From the NCBI GenBank assembly GCA_014218235.1, contig CM024759.1:9688712-9752711 (forward strand): a DNA stretch of 64,000 nt, given 5' to 3'. Source of the stretch: Colocasia esculenta. Lineage: Eukaryota > Streptophyta > Magnoliopsida > Alismatales > Araceae. This document shows, one piece after another, positions 12,509 to 24,143 of the stretch (positions are counted from its first letter, which is position 1; every line of letters begins with the position of its first letter). The notes beneath the pieces were generated by a model. That model made no database searches and had not been told where the DNA came from. It worked only from the letters and a program-made list of their open reading frames with translations. Position numbers and translations under genes: made by a program.

Positions 12509-14892
12509 TGAACGTGGCATTGTTGACTGTGTACTTTCGTTGTCCAGAGTTCCTTGCACAAGTCAATATGCTCACTTTCTCTAAACTATCTCACAAACAT
12601 AAAATAACAAAGATGAACTAGCAAAGTGGTGAGAACAGGTCATTTCCACGGAGAGGCTGAATAAAACTTGATTTAAACTACTTTGACTTGAAACAATTTT
12701 AACAGACACTTTTAACTAAAATAACACTGCACTAGAATCGATTCTGAAAACATCACCAATCAAATCCCTCACAACTCAACAGATCAAACATAATGAAAGA
12801 ACGAGTAGAATTGAGAATAAAAGAAAATTGATATCACTGGACTCTCTCAATTGAGGGATCAAACACATAAACAGAAAGCTTAACTAGAAACTAACGAACC
12901 AATTTACCCCTACAACTCAGGGGATGAACGGTCAACAAAAGTAGCTCTCTACAAATACCGAATCAATACTCTCAAAGCTCAAGGATCGGACAGAAAATAA
13001 GAAATAACATATAAATGTTTCAATTATGCATAAAGAAATACCAAGAACATGAGATATATCACAATTTTATTGCACTCTCAAAGATTTAAACTAAAAGCAA
13101 TATGAACTATAAAATTTTCAGAACATTGTACCCACAGCTCGAGGGATGAACAGAAAATCTAAACTGAGAGTTTACTGTTGCTAAAGCCAATTCCTAATGC
13201 TACCAAAATTCAACTCTGGATCTGACTCTCCGGAAGCCCTCAATTTCTCACAGCTCTCACAGAAGAAAAGAAACAAATAAATCTACCTCCCTGCAGCCAA
13301 ACCCCTGCTGCTGCAGACCTCTCGGATGTCTTCACAGAACATAGACGAAAGGAGAACACCAGATCGAACTAGCAGAGAAACGGAACATAAACGCAATCGC
13401 CATCCGGAAGCATAAGAGTGGAAGAAAATTTTGATTCCCCTCACAGCAGTCGAACTCCAAGATCAGAAAAACAAAGGAAGCAGGAACTCCCTGATCTGTA
13501 GAACCCAATCCTCACAGCAGCAGCAGAACTCGAAGAAATACTCAACTCCCTCAAATGTCGAACTATCTATCACTGCTTAACCATTAAACCAAGAACAAAA
13601 GAACTGAACAAATGCACTGAATCGAAGTCCAAACAAAGCAGAAGTGAACAATATAAATGCAAAAAAATGGAACAATAATTGCACCAAGATCACCCTCTGG
13701 AACACAAAGAAATGGAAAGTGGCACTGGATCGAAGTCTGCCAACCCAACCCTTACAGAAGAAATAGAAGAAGAAATTTCAATTCCCCTTTCCAAATGCTT
13801 ACAGATGAAAGAAAAATTGCAGAAGAAATAAAAATCACAGAAGAAGCCTTCCCAGAAATTCTGAACTCCCAGAAGAAAGGAAATAAAACTAAAAACAAAA
13901 AATCCCAACCTTCAAGAACAGCAGGAGAGATCGCCCTTACAGGAAGAACCCGGCTCCCTCCCCTGCCATTTACAAAAGAACAGAGGAAATCCCTCAAATG
14001 CTCAACCCATAAAAACCCAAAATACTAAACTAAAAACCCAAAAAAACCAAACTAGAGAAGCCTCCTGCTGTGAGGACCTTGGGGTCCTTTTATAGGCACC
14101 AGATCTGCCTCAGCTCCGCACATCGCCATCGCACACGCACCGCCATCCAAATCAGCACGAGCTCCTCACGTGAGCTCCATTTCCCGCGCACACGCCTGAG
14201 CTCTGCACGCATTTGGCCGCCTCCAGCTTCACACGATTGGCTGCCTCCATCGCCCAATAGCACACACCGCCCCAGCTCCATAGCCGCGCACAGGAAGCAG
14301 ATCCGGCCCGCCGCGCAAAGCCTGCCGCTGCGCATGCGGGCTTCAGCAGCCCCTGGTCCGCACCGCCTCCAGCATCGCGTCGGCCGCCAGTTGATGCGCA
14401 CGCGCCACCAGCTGCTGCACAGCCAGCCTCCAGGTCTGGCCAACCGCCTCCAAATCGCCCTAGCTCCAGCTGCTTCCAGCAGCTTCTGCCGACCTGGTGG
14501 GTAAGAAAAGGGAAGAAAGAAATAGTTTAAGTAGATTGTGTGGGTGGGGTGGGATATTTAAAATGATTTTTATTTATTTAATGGGATTGGATGGGGTTAT
14601 GTATTAAAATTCTATTTATTAACAATCTAAAGTCTATCTATTACTAAAAGATTATTTATTTACAAATATTTTTTTATTTTCCAAAGTGAACCTAATTAGT
14701 CAATCTGAAAGAAATGACTTATTAAATAAAAATCTAACATGTGTAATTTAACTCATTATCAACTAATATGTTCAAATACCTAAACATGAATAGAATGATA
14801 ATTAAAATCAAACTACACGTTATTTATAGACAACTGATGTCTAAAATTAACTAAATGTATGAAATTTAACACGAAAAATTATGTAGTTATTA
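12509..14892 (-). repeat. ATH1 5' LTR
   Basis: This is the partner of 4658-7069, beginning TGAACGTGGCATTG on the + strand. Its right terminus is GTTATTA instead of GTTATCA, a terminal C-to-T change, followed by the TCCTC duplication. The TATA box is conserved at 14085-14094. ORFs within it are not genes. Confidence 0.93.
14085..14094 (-). promoter_or_regulatory. Putative TATA box of the ATH1 5' LTR
   Basis: TATAAAAGGA on the minus strand, identical to 6245-6254 in the other LTR. This copy would have driven the element's full-length RNA. Confidence 0.72.
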
Positions 14893-16288
14893 TCCTCTGG
14901 GCTTCAATGATCTGCCAATACAAAGATGGCTCTATAGCATTATTGGCTAGTACTCCTCGCTGTTGACTACTTGGAATATACAATGAATTCTATGCTATCT
15001 CTTCATATAATTTCCATTCCTTTATCATCATGTGGCTCAGATATGCTTTCCTGCTCAATGCATCAGCTACAACATTGGCTTTACCCGGGTGGTAAGCCAA
15101 ATTGAAATCATAATCTTTCAAGTATTCTACCCATCTACGCTGACGGAGATTCAAATCCTTTTGGGAGAAAATATACTTCAAACTTTTGTGATCTATGAAA
15201 ATTTCAAATCTCTCACCATAAAGGTAGTGCCTCTACATCTTCAGGGCAAGAACAACTGCCGCTAACTCCAAATCATGCGTTGGGTAGTTCTCCTATGCTG
15301 GCTTCAACTGTTTGGATGCATAAGCTATCACTTTACCATGCTACATTAATACTGCTCTAAGCCCTCTTCTAGATGCATCTGTGTATACAACAAAACCACC
15401 ACTGCCTGCTGGTAATGTCAATATTGGTGCTGCTATAAGCCTTTTCTTCAGTTCCATAAAGCTTTTCTGACATTCACTTGACCACACAAATGGCACACCT
15501 TTTCTAGTCAACTTAGTCATGGGTGCTACAATTCTGGAGAAATCCTGTATGAAACGCCTGTAGTAACCAGCTAAACCTAGAAAACTCCTAATCTCTGTGA
15601 TTGTCTTCAGTGCTTCCCATTTCATAACTGCTTCGACCTTTGCTGGATCAACTGCAACTCCCTCTGCTGAAATAACATGACCCAAAAACTGAATTTCCTT
15701 TAACCAAAACTCACACTTGCTGAATTTAGCATACAACTGAGTATCCCGCAAAGTCTGCAAGGTAAGCTTCAAATGCGCTGCATGTTCCTCTTCAGATGCT
15801 GAATAAACCAGGATATCATCTATAAAAACTACAATAAACTGATCCAGATATGGATGGAAAATTTTGTTCATCAAATTCATAAACGCTGTTGGTGCATTGG
15901 TTAGCCCAAATGGCATAAACACAAACTCATAATGCCCATACTTGGTTCTGAATGCTGTCTTATCAATATCTTCCTCTCTGATCCTTAGTTGATGATATCC
16001 AGACCTCAAGTCGATTTTAGAAAACACCTTAGCTGATTGGAGCTGATCGAATAAATCATCAATTCTTGGCAATGGATATTTATTCTTTATGATCACATCA
16101 TTCAACTTTCTATAATCAATACACATTCTGAAGCTTCCATCCTTCTTTCTTACAAACAATACAAGAGCTCCCCATGGTGAATGGCTCGGTCTGATAAAAC
16201 CTTTTTATAGTAATTCTTGCAATTGTTTCTTCAATTCCTCAAGCTCTGCTGGTGCCATCCTATACGGTGCCTTGGATATTGGCATAGT
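14893..16288 (-). pseudogene. GYP1 reverse transcriptase and RNase H
   Basis: The RT block (open at 15341-16159) has [28 protein letters not shown] and the catalytic FIDDILVYS, followed by the connection region ([11 protein letters not shown]). RNase H begins with [13 protein letters not shown], then is cut by stops near 15340. It continues with [27 protein letters not shown] and a C-terminal [17 protein letters not shown] (14990-15181). A stop just upstream of KGFIRPS (about 16206) also breaks RT. The frame ends at 14897, where ATH1 interrupts the spacer before integrase. Confidence 0.92.
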
Positions 16289-16912
16289 TCATGGCTGCAA
16301 TTCTATGGTAAAATCCACCTCTCTGCATGGAGCCAAACCTGACAAATCATCTGGAAATATATATGCAAATTCCCTAACCACTGGAATTGCTTCTATTGAC
16401 TTGCCAGTCTCTACCAGACTCACCAATGTTAAATAAGCTACACAACCCGCATTCAACAATTTTCTCACTTTAATTGCTGAAATTATAAACTTAGAAGTAT
16501 AAAAGGGCATACCTTGGAATTCAAACACTGCTCCACTAGGGTGACAAAACCTGACTCTCTTCTTTCTACAATCTACCATTGCTCCATAGGCCTCAAGCCA
16601 ATCCATACCCAGAATAATATCATAATCTCTCAACTGCAATGCATATAATCTAGCGGGTAACTGATTTCCTTGAATCACAATGGGGGCCTCATCTATATAA
16701 CAAGAGGTGAGCATAAACTCACATGACAGGACCTCTACAACCAATTCACACAATTTTTCTTCTAATGGATGCACCATGGAATCGAGAAATTCTTTAGAAA
16801 TAAAAGAATGAGAAGCACTCGGATCAAATAGAACTCTTGCTAAAAATTCATAAATAGGTAGTATACCTTCTATCAAATTTGATGCCTCTGCCTGGGCTCG
16901 GGTGATAGCCAT
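16289..16912 (-). pseudogene. GYP1 retropepsin-like protease
   Basis: The 207-codon open frame carries the pol-linked protease of chromoviruses. ARVLFDPSASHSFISKEF near 16780-16840 corresponds to the usual FDTGASHSFI, with the catalytic D-T-G replaced by D-P-S, so proteolysis should be lost. Downstream YDIILGMDWLEAYGAMVDC is the typical second half. The frame ends in [20 protein letters not shown], the linker into RT, which is shared with GYP2. Confidence 0.9.
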
Positions 16913-17020
16913 AACCCGACCCCTACCTCGCTGATGCGGTGCTCCCCTACCTCGTCCTGCTAGTTGCTGGGGCTGCTGTTGTTGCTGCTGCTGCTACTGA
17001 ACTCCTCTTCCATAACCATA

Positions 17021-18154
17021 TTATCTGAGATAGGGGCAATTGCGGATCAAATGCCCCGGCTGATCATAGTTATAACATCTATAACCTGGTGGAAGTGTAG
17101 GCTGCCTGGATGTACTCTGCTGAGACTCCTCCACCTCTGGCCTATAGCCACGCCCCTGCTGAAACATCTGCTGGCGACCTCCTCCTAGACCTCTGAATAT
17201 TTTCTTCAATTTTGAACCCCATTTGCTGAAACTTGAGGAAGATGGTCCCGCTGGCGCCTTTCCTTTACTAATTCCTGAAGACTGCTGGGGTAGCCGGAAA
17301 CTACCCAAACTTGTTTCTCCCGACTGACGAGCTCGAATAGACCTCTTCAGTGTGGCTGCTCTCTAAGCTGCCTCTTCTACAGTTCTGCACATAAGCGGTA
17401 TCACCGCATTCTATAACTCAGTCCTCAAACCTCGGATGAAATACTCGACCATCATAGCATTATCCGATACAACATATGGTGCATATCTACTGAGTGCCAT
17501 AAACCTCATCTGGTACTTTAAAACAAAAGAATTCCCTTACTGAAGAGTCCGAAATTGCTCCCTTTTTGCTTGTTGCACCTATATTGGGAAGAATGTTTCA
17601 TTAAATGCTTCTAAAAATTCCGGCCATGTCATAGTCTCCTCTGTCCTGCCAGCAAAAGTGGTCTGCATCTTTAACCTCCACCATTCTTGCGCAAAGCCCT
17701 GCAACTGATAGGTAGCCAAAACTACTCTGTCCGCTGGAGGACACCTCATAGTCACAAAAACCCTCTCAATTTCATGTATCCAGTGCTCAGCTGTGTCTGG
17801 ATTAGGTCCCCCTGTGTAGGTAGGCGGCTGCAATCTAAAAAATATTTCAACCTACAACATCGGCTCTTCCACTGCCCTCACTGGTGGTGGTGGTACAGGT
17901 ACCACAAGAACCTCTACTCCTGGTGGTGGTGGAGCTGGTGCTACTGGCACGGCCCCTTCTGCATCTAGTGGTACTACTACTACCAGCTGTACCGGTGCCT
18001 GCTGGTCCATCCTCACTCGGATATCAGTGAGGCTTTCCCATATTCTCTCTATCATTCGCTGGGTAGACTCCTCCGGCTCATCTCCACCACCTCCCCAATC
18101 TCTCCTATCAACCATCTCACACCCCTGCACAAACAACATTCCAACCACATACAT
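17021..18154 (-). pseudogene. GYP1 gag
   Basis: The N-terminal part (17852-18154) is Pro/Val-rich after VDRRDWGGGGDEPEE. The capsid part (17579-17833) has PPTYTGGPNPDTAEHWIHEIE and ATYQLQGFAQEWW, running without a break where GYP2 has an intron-like insert. Several stops follow (about 17345-17578). The basic C-terminus (17021-17308) ends in a knuckle, CYNYDQPGHLIRNC, whose second Cys is Tyr, so zinc binding is doubtful. Confidence 0.88.
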
Positions 18155-18251
18155 GCCAACAAATCATTACAAAACCAGGGTCAGCTACCAGCAGTGGACT
18201 AGTGTAGAAATAAGGCTATGCAATTTCCTAGTTCCTTTATATTTACATGGA

Positions 18252-18268
18252 CCTTGCTCTGATACCAA
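18252..18268 (-). other. GYP1 primer binding site (tRNA-Met type)
   Basis: The minus strand reads TTGGTATCAGAGCAAGG one base inside the 5' LTR. TGGTATCAGAGC is the usual initiator tRNA-Met site in plant Ty3/gypsy and copia elements. Confidence 0.9.
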
Positions 18269-18269
18269 T

Positions 18270-20508
18270 TGTGACAGACCACGTCGTTCAAACCCATTAA
18301 ACTAATAACGAGCTCGATCCGACTCCACCTCCCGCGAACAAGTCGTAGCCTCGCAAGGGATATCACACACATGTCCGTGGAAACATAAAGGAACACACTG
18401 ATATTTACATAAGATTCACAATCCCACATACATTTACAATGGGTTTATATAGTAAAATTTCAACAAAAGTCAAACTAAAGTACACAAGCCTGGGGCATAC
18501 CCCGAGATACTATAGAAAAGTAGTCCACACTTTACACTGCTGGATGCGTCGGCCCAACACCACCGCGATGCAGTTCCGAACTAGAAGACGGTAGAGAAAC
18601 CTCTTGCTCTCCTTCACCTGTAAGGAATAGGGGTGAGCCTCGCAAGTCACTGGCTCAGTAGGGAAACTCCCCCAAAAACCGAACAGAACCAAACTCAAGA
18701 ACAAAAACTAGAAACTAAGCTAGCAATTTATAAAGTACACTAAGTAGGTTATGAAAACAGTAATTATCACTCATCACATGCTGTTATCATAAACCAACTT
18801 TAATAAATAAACGACAAACCACAAACTGGTGCACGTGCTAAAGTAGAGACCGCCACACTCGAGCCACGTAGACTGGTTCGCGACACCAGCAACTGACTCG
18901 GACAAACCACACAGGTCTACCTCTTAGCCTCGCAGCCACAGACGAAAGGTCCAGCTGCCGCTCCACTAGAACAAGCTAAACAACTGTGGACACAAACCAA
19001 CACCACACCTGCAGACCACACCGCTACAGGCCCACGCCTGGCACCTTTAGGGACTCCAGCCCGAGCTCCCTAGAGTGAGGCACTGGAAAACAGGACTAGC
19101 TGGGGCCCAGTACGTCTACTAGTGTCTTTACCCCCAACTACGAGCACGCTACAAGCGATAAACAACAGACTCTCACAAGTCGCTGTCCCACTGTCGCCTT
19201 TCCCTCAGCCAGACGTACAACTCAAGCAACGAAGTGAGGGTGTCCAGGACAGACGACACAAACCTCAACGGTACACAAGTACTGGGACAAGCCCCAAGCA
19301 TAAACACACGTGCCTGGCTCACACAGAACCTGGGGCACCCAACTGAAGAGGTAACCACGGTAGGCGTCATACTACTCGCCACGCACACACAAACCATGTG
19401 CACACAGCATAAACCATGTGAAACCTCACGTCAACCATGTGAGCACTACACACTAGTCGCGTGAACAACACGCTAACTACGTAAACATATCGCAAGCTAT
19501 GTAAACAACATGTTAGCCTTGAAAACGGCATGCTCCACGAGCGCTACAGGTGTCCAAGCACCGCTCACACTGACCATGCACATAAAATACCGATAATCTG
19601 ATAATCATACTATTTAAAACATATATAACAGGACCTCTCGGCTGAAGTCGCGATGTGGGGTAGTGTCGCCTTCAGAACACGACACCACGATAGGTCATGT
19701 CCATAACCTGAACGTGACAGGTCGGCCTGTCGCATTCTAAATGCGACAGGGGGCTCTGTCGCCTTCACAGGCAGGAACCCTAATCCGGGATCCTCTCCCC
19801 GGATCACCCCCTCAAGCTGTGCAAACCACGCTTAATTTCCAATTTTCATGCTTTAATGAATGCCCTAGCATGATATCTACTGTTCTCAAAGCAAATAACA
19901 ACCTGTACATGCATCACACGTGATTTCACGATGTAAAATAGGAAGAATCTCCCTACCTTCGTGAAGAACGCGAAGAACGGAAAACATCCGGCGTTTCCCC
20001 CGCTCCACGCAAGGTCCTCGTGGCGAGAACATGCCAAAAGCACCTCCAAACAGGCGAATCGCCCCGAAAATTGCCACAACACCTTCCCCTGGCCGAGCAG
20101 AGCTCACTGCAACTCTGCTTGGCCAAACCAGCTTAAAAACGCATTGCGGTTAAGAACGCGACACACCCCTCCATCGCGACCTGAACGCGATGGTGTAGGG
20201 TGTCGCCTTCACAAGGATGACTTCAGCATGCCGCCCAGTGCGTGACACACGGCACGCATGCACACGATGACCTCCTCACAGCGGCAAACAGAACGCGACC
20301 CCTAGGGCCGTCACATTCAGAACGCGACGACCAAGCCTGTCGCATTCATAGACAGTGAACTAACAGGGGCTTTAGACCCAACCTGCTGGCCCACATTGCC
20401 CTAGAAACCTGCGTAAAACACCTATTACGCACCACATTGGCCCCACACTGGCCATCATTAACACAAAACATAGGATCCACAAGGATCCGAAAAATGTGCG
20501 ACGTAACA
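18270..20508 (-). repeat. GYP1 5' LTR
   Basis: This is the partner of 944-3170. On the + strand it starts TGTGACAGACCACG and ends GCGACGTAACA, followed by the AAAAG duplication. It has the same two inverted-word clusters, at about 19660-19770 and 20154-20348. Confidence 0.94.
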
Positions 20509-20513
20509 AAAAG

Positions 20514-20808
20514 AGCCACCAAACTCTTACAACTAATCCACTCTGACATTTGCGGACCCTTGAGTGTGAAGACCCGTCAAGGGGCTTCCTATTTCCTCAC
20601 ATTTATAGATGATTATTCGCGATATGGATATGTCTATCTGATCGCTCACCGCTATAAAGTGTTAGACTGTTTCAAACACTTCTTAGTAGAGGTTGAGAAT
20701 CAATTAGGCAAAACCATAAAAGTTCTTCGAACAGATCAAGGACGTGAATATCTTTCAGATGAGTTTCGAATTTTATGTGAAGAAAAAGGAATACACAGAC
20801 AATTAACT
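20514..20808 (+). pseudogene. COP1 integrase, first part
   Basis: The copia frame resumes after GYP1 with LLQLIHSDICGPLSVKT, which includes the first catalytic Asp of integrase. FIDDYSRYGYVYL follows, then LRTDQGREYLSDEF with the second catalytic Asp. It stops at 20808, where solo LTR S1 has inserted after the duplicated TAACT (20804-20808). The next codon is at 24144 in the same frame. The segment itself holds no stop. Confidence 0.92.
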
Positions 20809-23800
20809 TGTGACGGCCCTGGATATTTATGCCCATTAAGGCTCCATATCCAGATCCACCTCCCGCGAACGGACCGAAGTCTCGCAAGGGATATCTCACA
20901 CAAGTGTCCAGTAAGAATATAAAGACAACTACACAGTATAAAACACAAGAAAGTACATGTGCTCATACCTGCATATAACAATTTACAACTGTCCCATTAC
21001 ATTATTACATGTCCAATTAAAAAGTACAACTATATGGGGCATACCCCGAGGGAGCACGAGCTCACACAACACTAACTACTACACTACTGCTGGTGGTACG
21101 AGTCTGCTAGAACGCTGCTGCAAGCCAAACACACGGCATATCCTGAAAGAAACTGTAGGGGAGTGAGCCTCAACAAGTCACAGGCTTAGTAGGGGCTACC
21201 CAAAAGCCTCAACGACTAAACAGAAGAGACCTCAACCCCAGAGGGTCTCATTGGCAATACTAATAGCCAAACCATGACAGGCTCACATTATTACAATAAA
21301 TAACAACTAAACATAATCATGACAATAAACATAAAGTCCTCGAAAGGAATGTGGGACTACAGGACTAGTACAATACTACTAGTCCGCCCAACAACTAAAG
21401 TGCCTGAACCATAGTCTCACCAACACATTGTTACAACAACTGGTTGCCTAAGCTATAAACCACATAGGCGAAACACTGCTCGGGTTACAAGTTTCACAGG
21501 CGAACCTCAAACATTTGAGTAACAGGACTGCTAACCAAGAGCTGGTCCCTTATACCCCAAACCACACTACGTCGGAAGCTACACACGAGATAACATGACT
21601 GGCTACCACGAAGCCAATCCATAACATACTAAAACCATAATTGGAATCTTACCTGAGAAAGGGGAAAACACAACGAGTGGAAGATCACACCACATGACCT
21701 TCACAGAGCACAGCTCCTCCACAATACCTGAATAGACTGGTACACTATGTACCATGAAAAGCAAATAACCATAAAGGGAACAGGTATCTATCACTAAGAG
21801 GTACCACCACAAAATAGTACCCATATAGGGTACAGGTACCTGTTACCACGAGGTACCACTCTGGAAATCACAACCACACCAGTGCCACACACAAAGCACT
21901 ACACCAGGATAAAACCTTGATACCACTGTGCCAACCATGGGGCACATCACAGAAGTCAAACCACAACCAGTGAGTCACCGCTCACAACTAACACTAGTGA
22001 GCCATTGCTCACAAAAACCACACTAGTGAGCCGCCGCTCACAAACCACGACCTGTGGCAAAGCACGAGTCGGAAATAACGACGCCACCACATGGGAACGA
22101 GCTACTGGCTGATCAGGCCAGTATCCAACCCAGACAGCACAACACAAGAACAACCTCTCAGTCTCGCAGTCACAGACGAAAGGTCCAACTGCCGCTCCAC
22201 GAGAACAAGTCAAACAACTGTGGAGACCAACCAACACCACACCTGCAGACACACAGCTGCAGGTCCATGCCTGGCACCTCTAGGGTCTCTGGCCGGAGCA
22301 CCCTAAAGTGAGGCACTGGAAAACAGGACTAGCTAGGGACCAGTGTCGACTACTGGTGTCTGTACCCCCAACTACGAGCGCGCTATAAGCGACTAAAAAC
22401 AAGCTCTGGGAAGTCGTTGTCCTACTGCCGTCTTTCCCTCAGCCGGACGTACAACTCAAACACAGGAGTGAGGGTGTCCAGGAAGACGACACAGACCTCG
22501 ACGGTACCACACTGTACTGGGACAAACCCCGAGCACAACAAACACACGTGCCTAGCTCACAAAGAACCTGGGGTACCCGACTAGAGAGACATTTCAGAAT
22601 AGGCGCCGGACCACCACACTCGGCTAGCACAAATTACGATATATATATATATATATAATCTTTATTTATAATTCACGATATATATGTGTTAGGATTAGCT
22701 TAACATCAGTCACCATGTGACCCCAAAGCTATCTTACACCAACATATTCATGAACCACAATCTCGCCTATCATCGGTCACCTCGTGATCTCCGTGGCTAC
22801 ACACACACCACTTAACATATAAATCAGTACAATATTCTTTGAAGGACAACAACAGACCAGAGCTAGGTCCACACATGACCTTCACTCCCCAATCACCTCA
22901 GAGTAATTACACAAATTATATTACAATAATCATAAAGACGACCACTAGCCATGCACACACATGCATGACACACAAATCATGAAACACCACAATGTCACGG
23001 CTAGGTTCACACAGGAACCTCACTGCCCAATTACTATGACAAATCATAGAAATTACATTACGACAATGCGTGTGCCATACACACACCCAAACCACGTAAA
23101 CTTCACACATATAACACAAACGACACGCCAACCACGTAAAGCATAATCACCTGGTGAGCACCGCGCTCTACGAACACTACATGTGCCAACGCACCACAAA
23201 CCGGTGCCATGCACAACATTTAATAAATAATCAGATAAACGTATTTTAAAAACATGCATCAAAAGACCTCACGACTGAGGTCGCGACATGGGGCTGTGTC
23301 GCCTTCAAAACGCGACGCCCCGACCTATCGCAATAGGAAACCCTATCGCGACGGGTTGGCCTGTCGCGACCTTGTTGCGATGGCAAGGTCTGTCGCCTTC
23401 ACAGGCGCAAACCCTAATCCGGGAGAAACTCCATGGATCACCATTCCAAACCATTCAAAACACGATTAATTCTCATTTTACATGCTTTAATGGATACCCT
23501 AACATGGTATCTAATGTTCTTTAAGCTTTAAACAAATCAAATCAACACCACGAGCAATCCACACAATCAAACGAGGTAGAAACACCCTACCTTCACGAAG
23601 AACGTGAAAACCGGAGTTCTCTCGACGTTTCCCCCGCTCCACGCGACGTCCTCGCGGCGAGAACATGCCCCACGCATCTCCAAAACCTCGAATCGTCCGG
23701 AAAAGCCCCGCAGTAACTCCCCCTGGCCGAGTTGAGCTTCCCCTGCTCTGTTCGGCTGGGGTTCCTTAAAAACGCACAGCAGTTGAGAACGCGACGTAGC

Positions 23801-24138
23801 CCTACGTGGCAACCTGAACACAACGTGGGAGGCTGTCTCCTTCCCACTCCTGACGTCAGTAGGCCGTCCAATGCACGACATGTGGCGTGCATGCAAACGT
23901 CGAGCGCTCAACAACGGTAACAAGAACGTGACCACCAGGGCTGTCGCGTTCAGAACGCGACACACACCCCTGTCGCGTTCACAGGTAGAAAACCTGTGAG
24001 CGCTTTGGGCCCAATCTGACGGCCCACCAAGCCTCACAACGCGCGTAACACCTGAAACATGCACTAATGGGCCACACTTTGGCCACCAAACCCACTAAGT
24101 AGGGATCCGCAAAGATCCGAAAAACGCGCGATGTTACA
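20809..24138 (-). repeat. Solo LTR S1 (Tekay-like, 3.3 kb) with TSD TAACT
   Basis: On the + strand it opens TGTGACGGCCCTGG and closes GCGATGTTACA, flanked by TAACT at 20804-20808 and 24139-24143. There is no internal region, so it is a solo LTR left by recombination between two LTRs. It belongs to the same family as S2, which shares the GGCTCCATATCC-type end, but lies in the opposite orientation. Inverted-word clusters sit at 23298-23400 and 23787-23980. A (TA)n run lies at 22639-22657. Small ORFs inside are chance. Confidence 0.93.
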
Positions 24139-24143
24139 TAACT

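Larger units (their letters stand above)
4658..14892 (-). mobile_element. ATH1: Athila-type Ty3/gypsy element, non-autonomous (RT to IN deleted)
   Basis: This 10.2-kb element has two LTRs (4658-7069 and 12509-14892), target duplication TCCTC at 4653-4657 and 14893-14897, a tRNA-Asp-type primer site and a polypurine tract. Coding remains on the minus strand are Athila gag, protease and the integrase C-terminus. Reverse transcriptase, RNase H and the integrase core are missing: the product passes from the start of RT (NETWPIIIASNL) straight into the end of integrase. It could only have moved with enzymes supplied by a relative. It sits inside GYP1 pol. Confidence 0.93.
944..20508 (-). mobile_element. 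GYP1: Ty3/gypsy chromovirus (Tekay/Del-like) with LTRs and TSD, hosting ATH1
   Basis: This is a complete but inactive LTR retrotransposon inserted in COP1. The 5-bp target duplication AAAAG lies at 939-943 and 20509-20513. The LTRs are 944-3170 (3' LTR) and 18270-20508 (5' LTR). Read on the minus strand, the order is PBS, gag, PR, RT, RNase H, integrase, then a chromodomain-like tail, which is the Ty3/gypsy order. The Athila element ATH1 (4658-14892) splits it between RNase H and integrase. Many in-frame stops and noticeable LTR divergence show an older insertion, which fits its hosting another element. Confidence 0.93.

Noticed and set aside
22639..22657. (TA)n run as a possible origin or promoter
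   Set aside because: A simple microsatellite inside solo LTR S1, with no other supporting signal.
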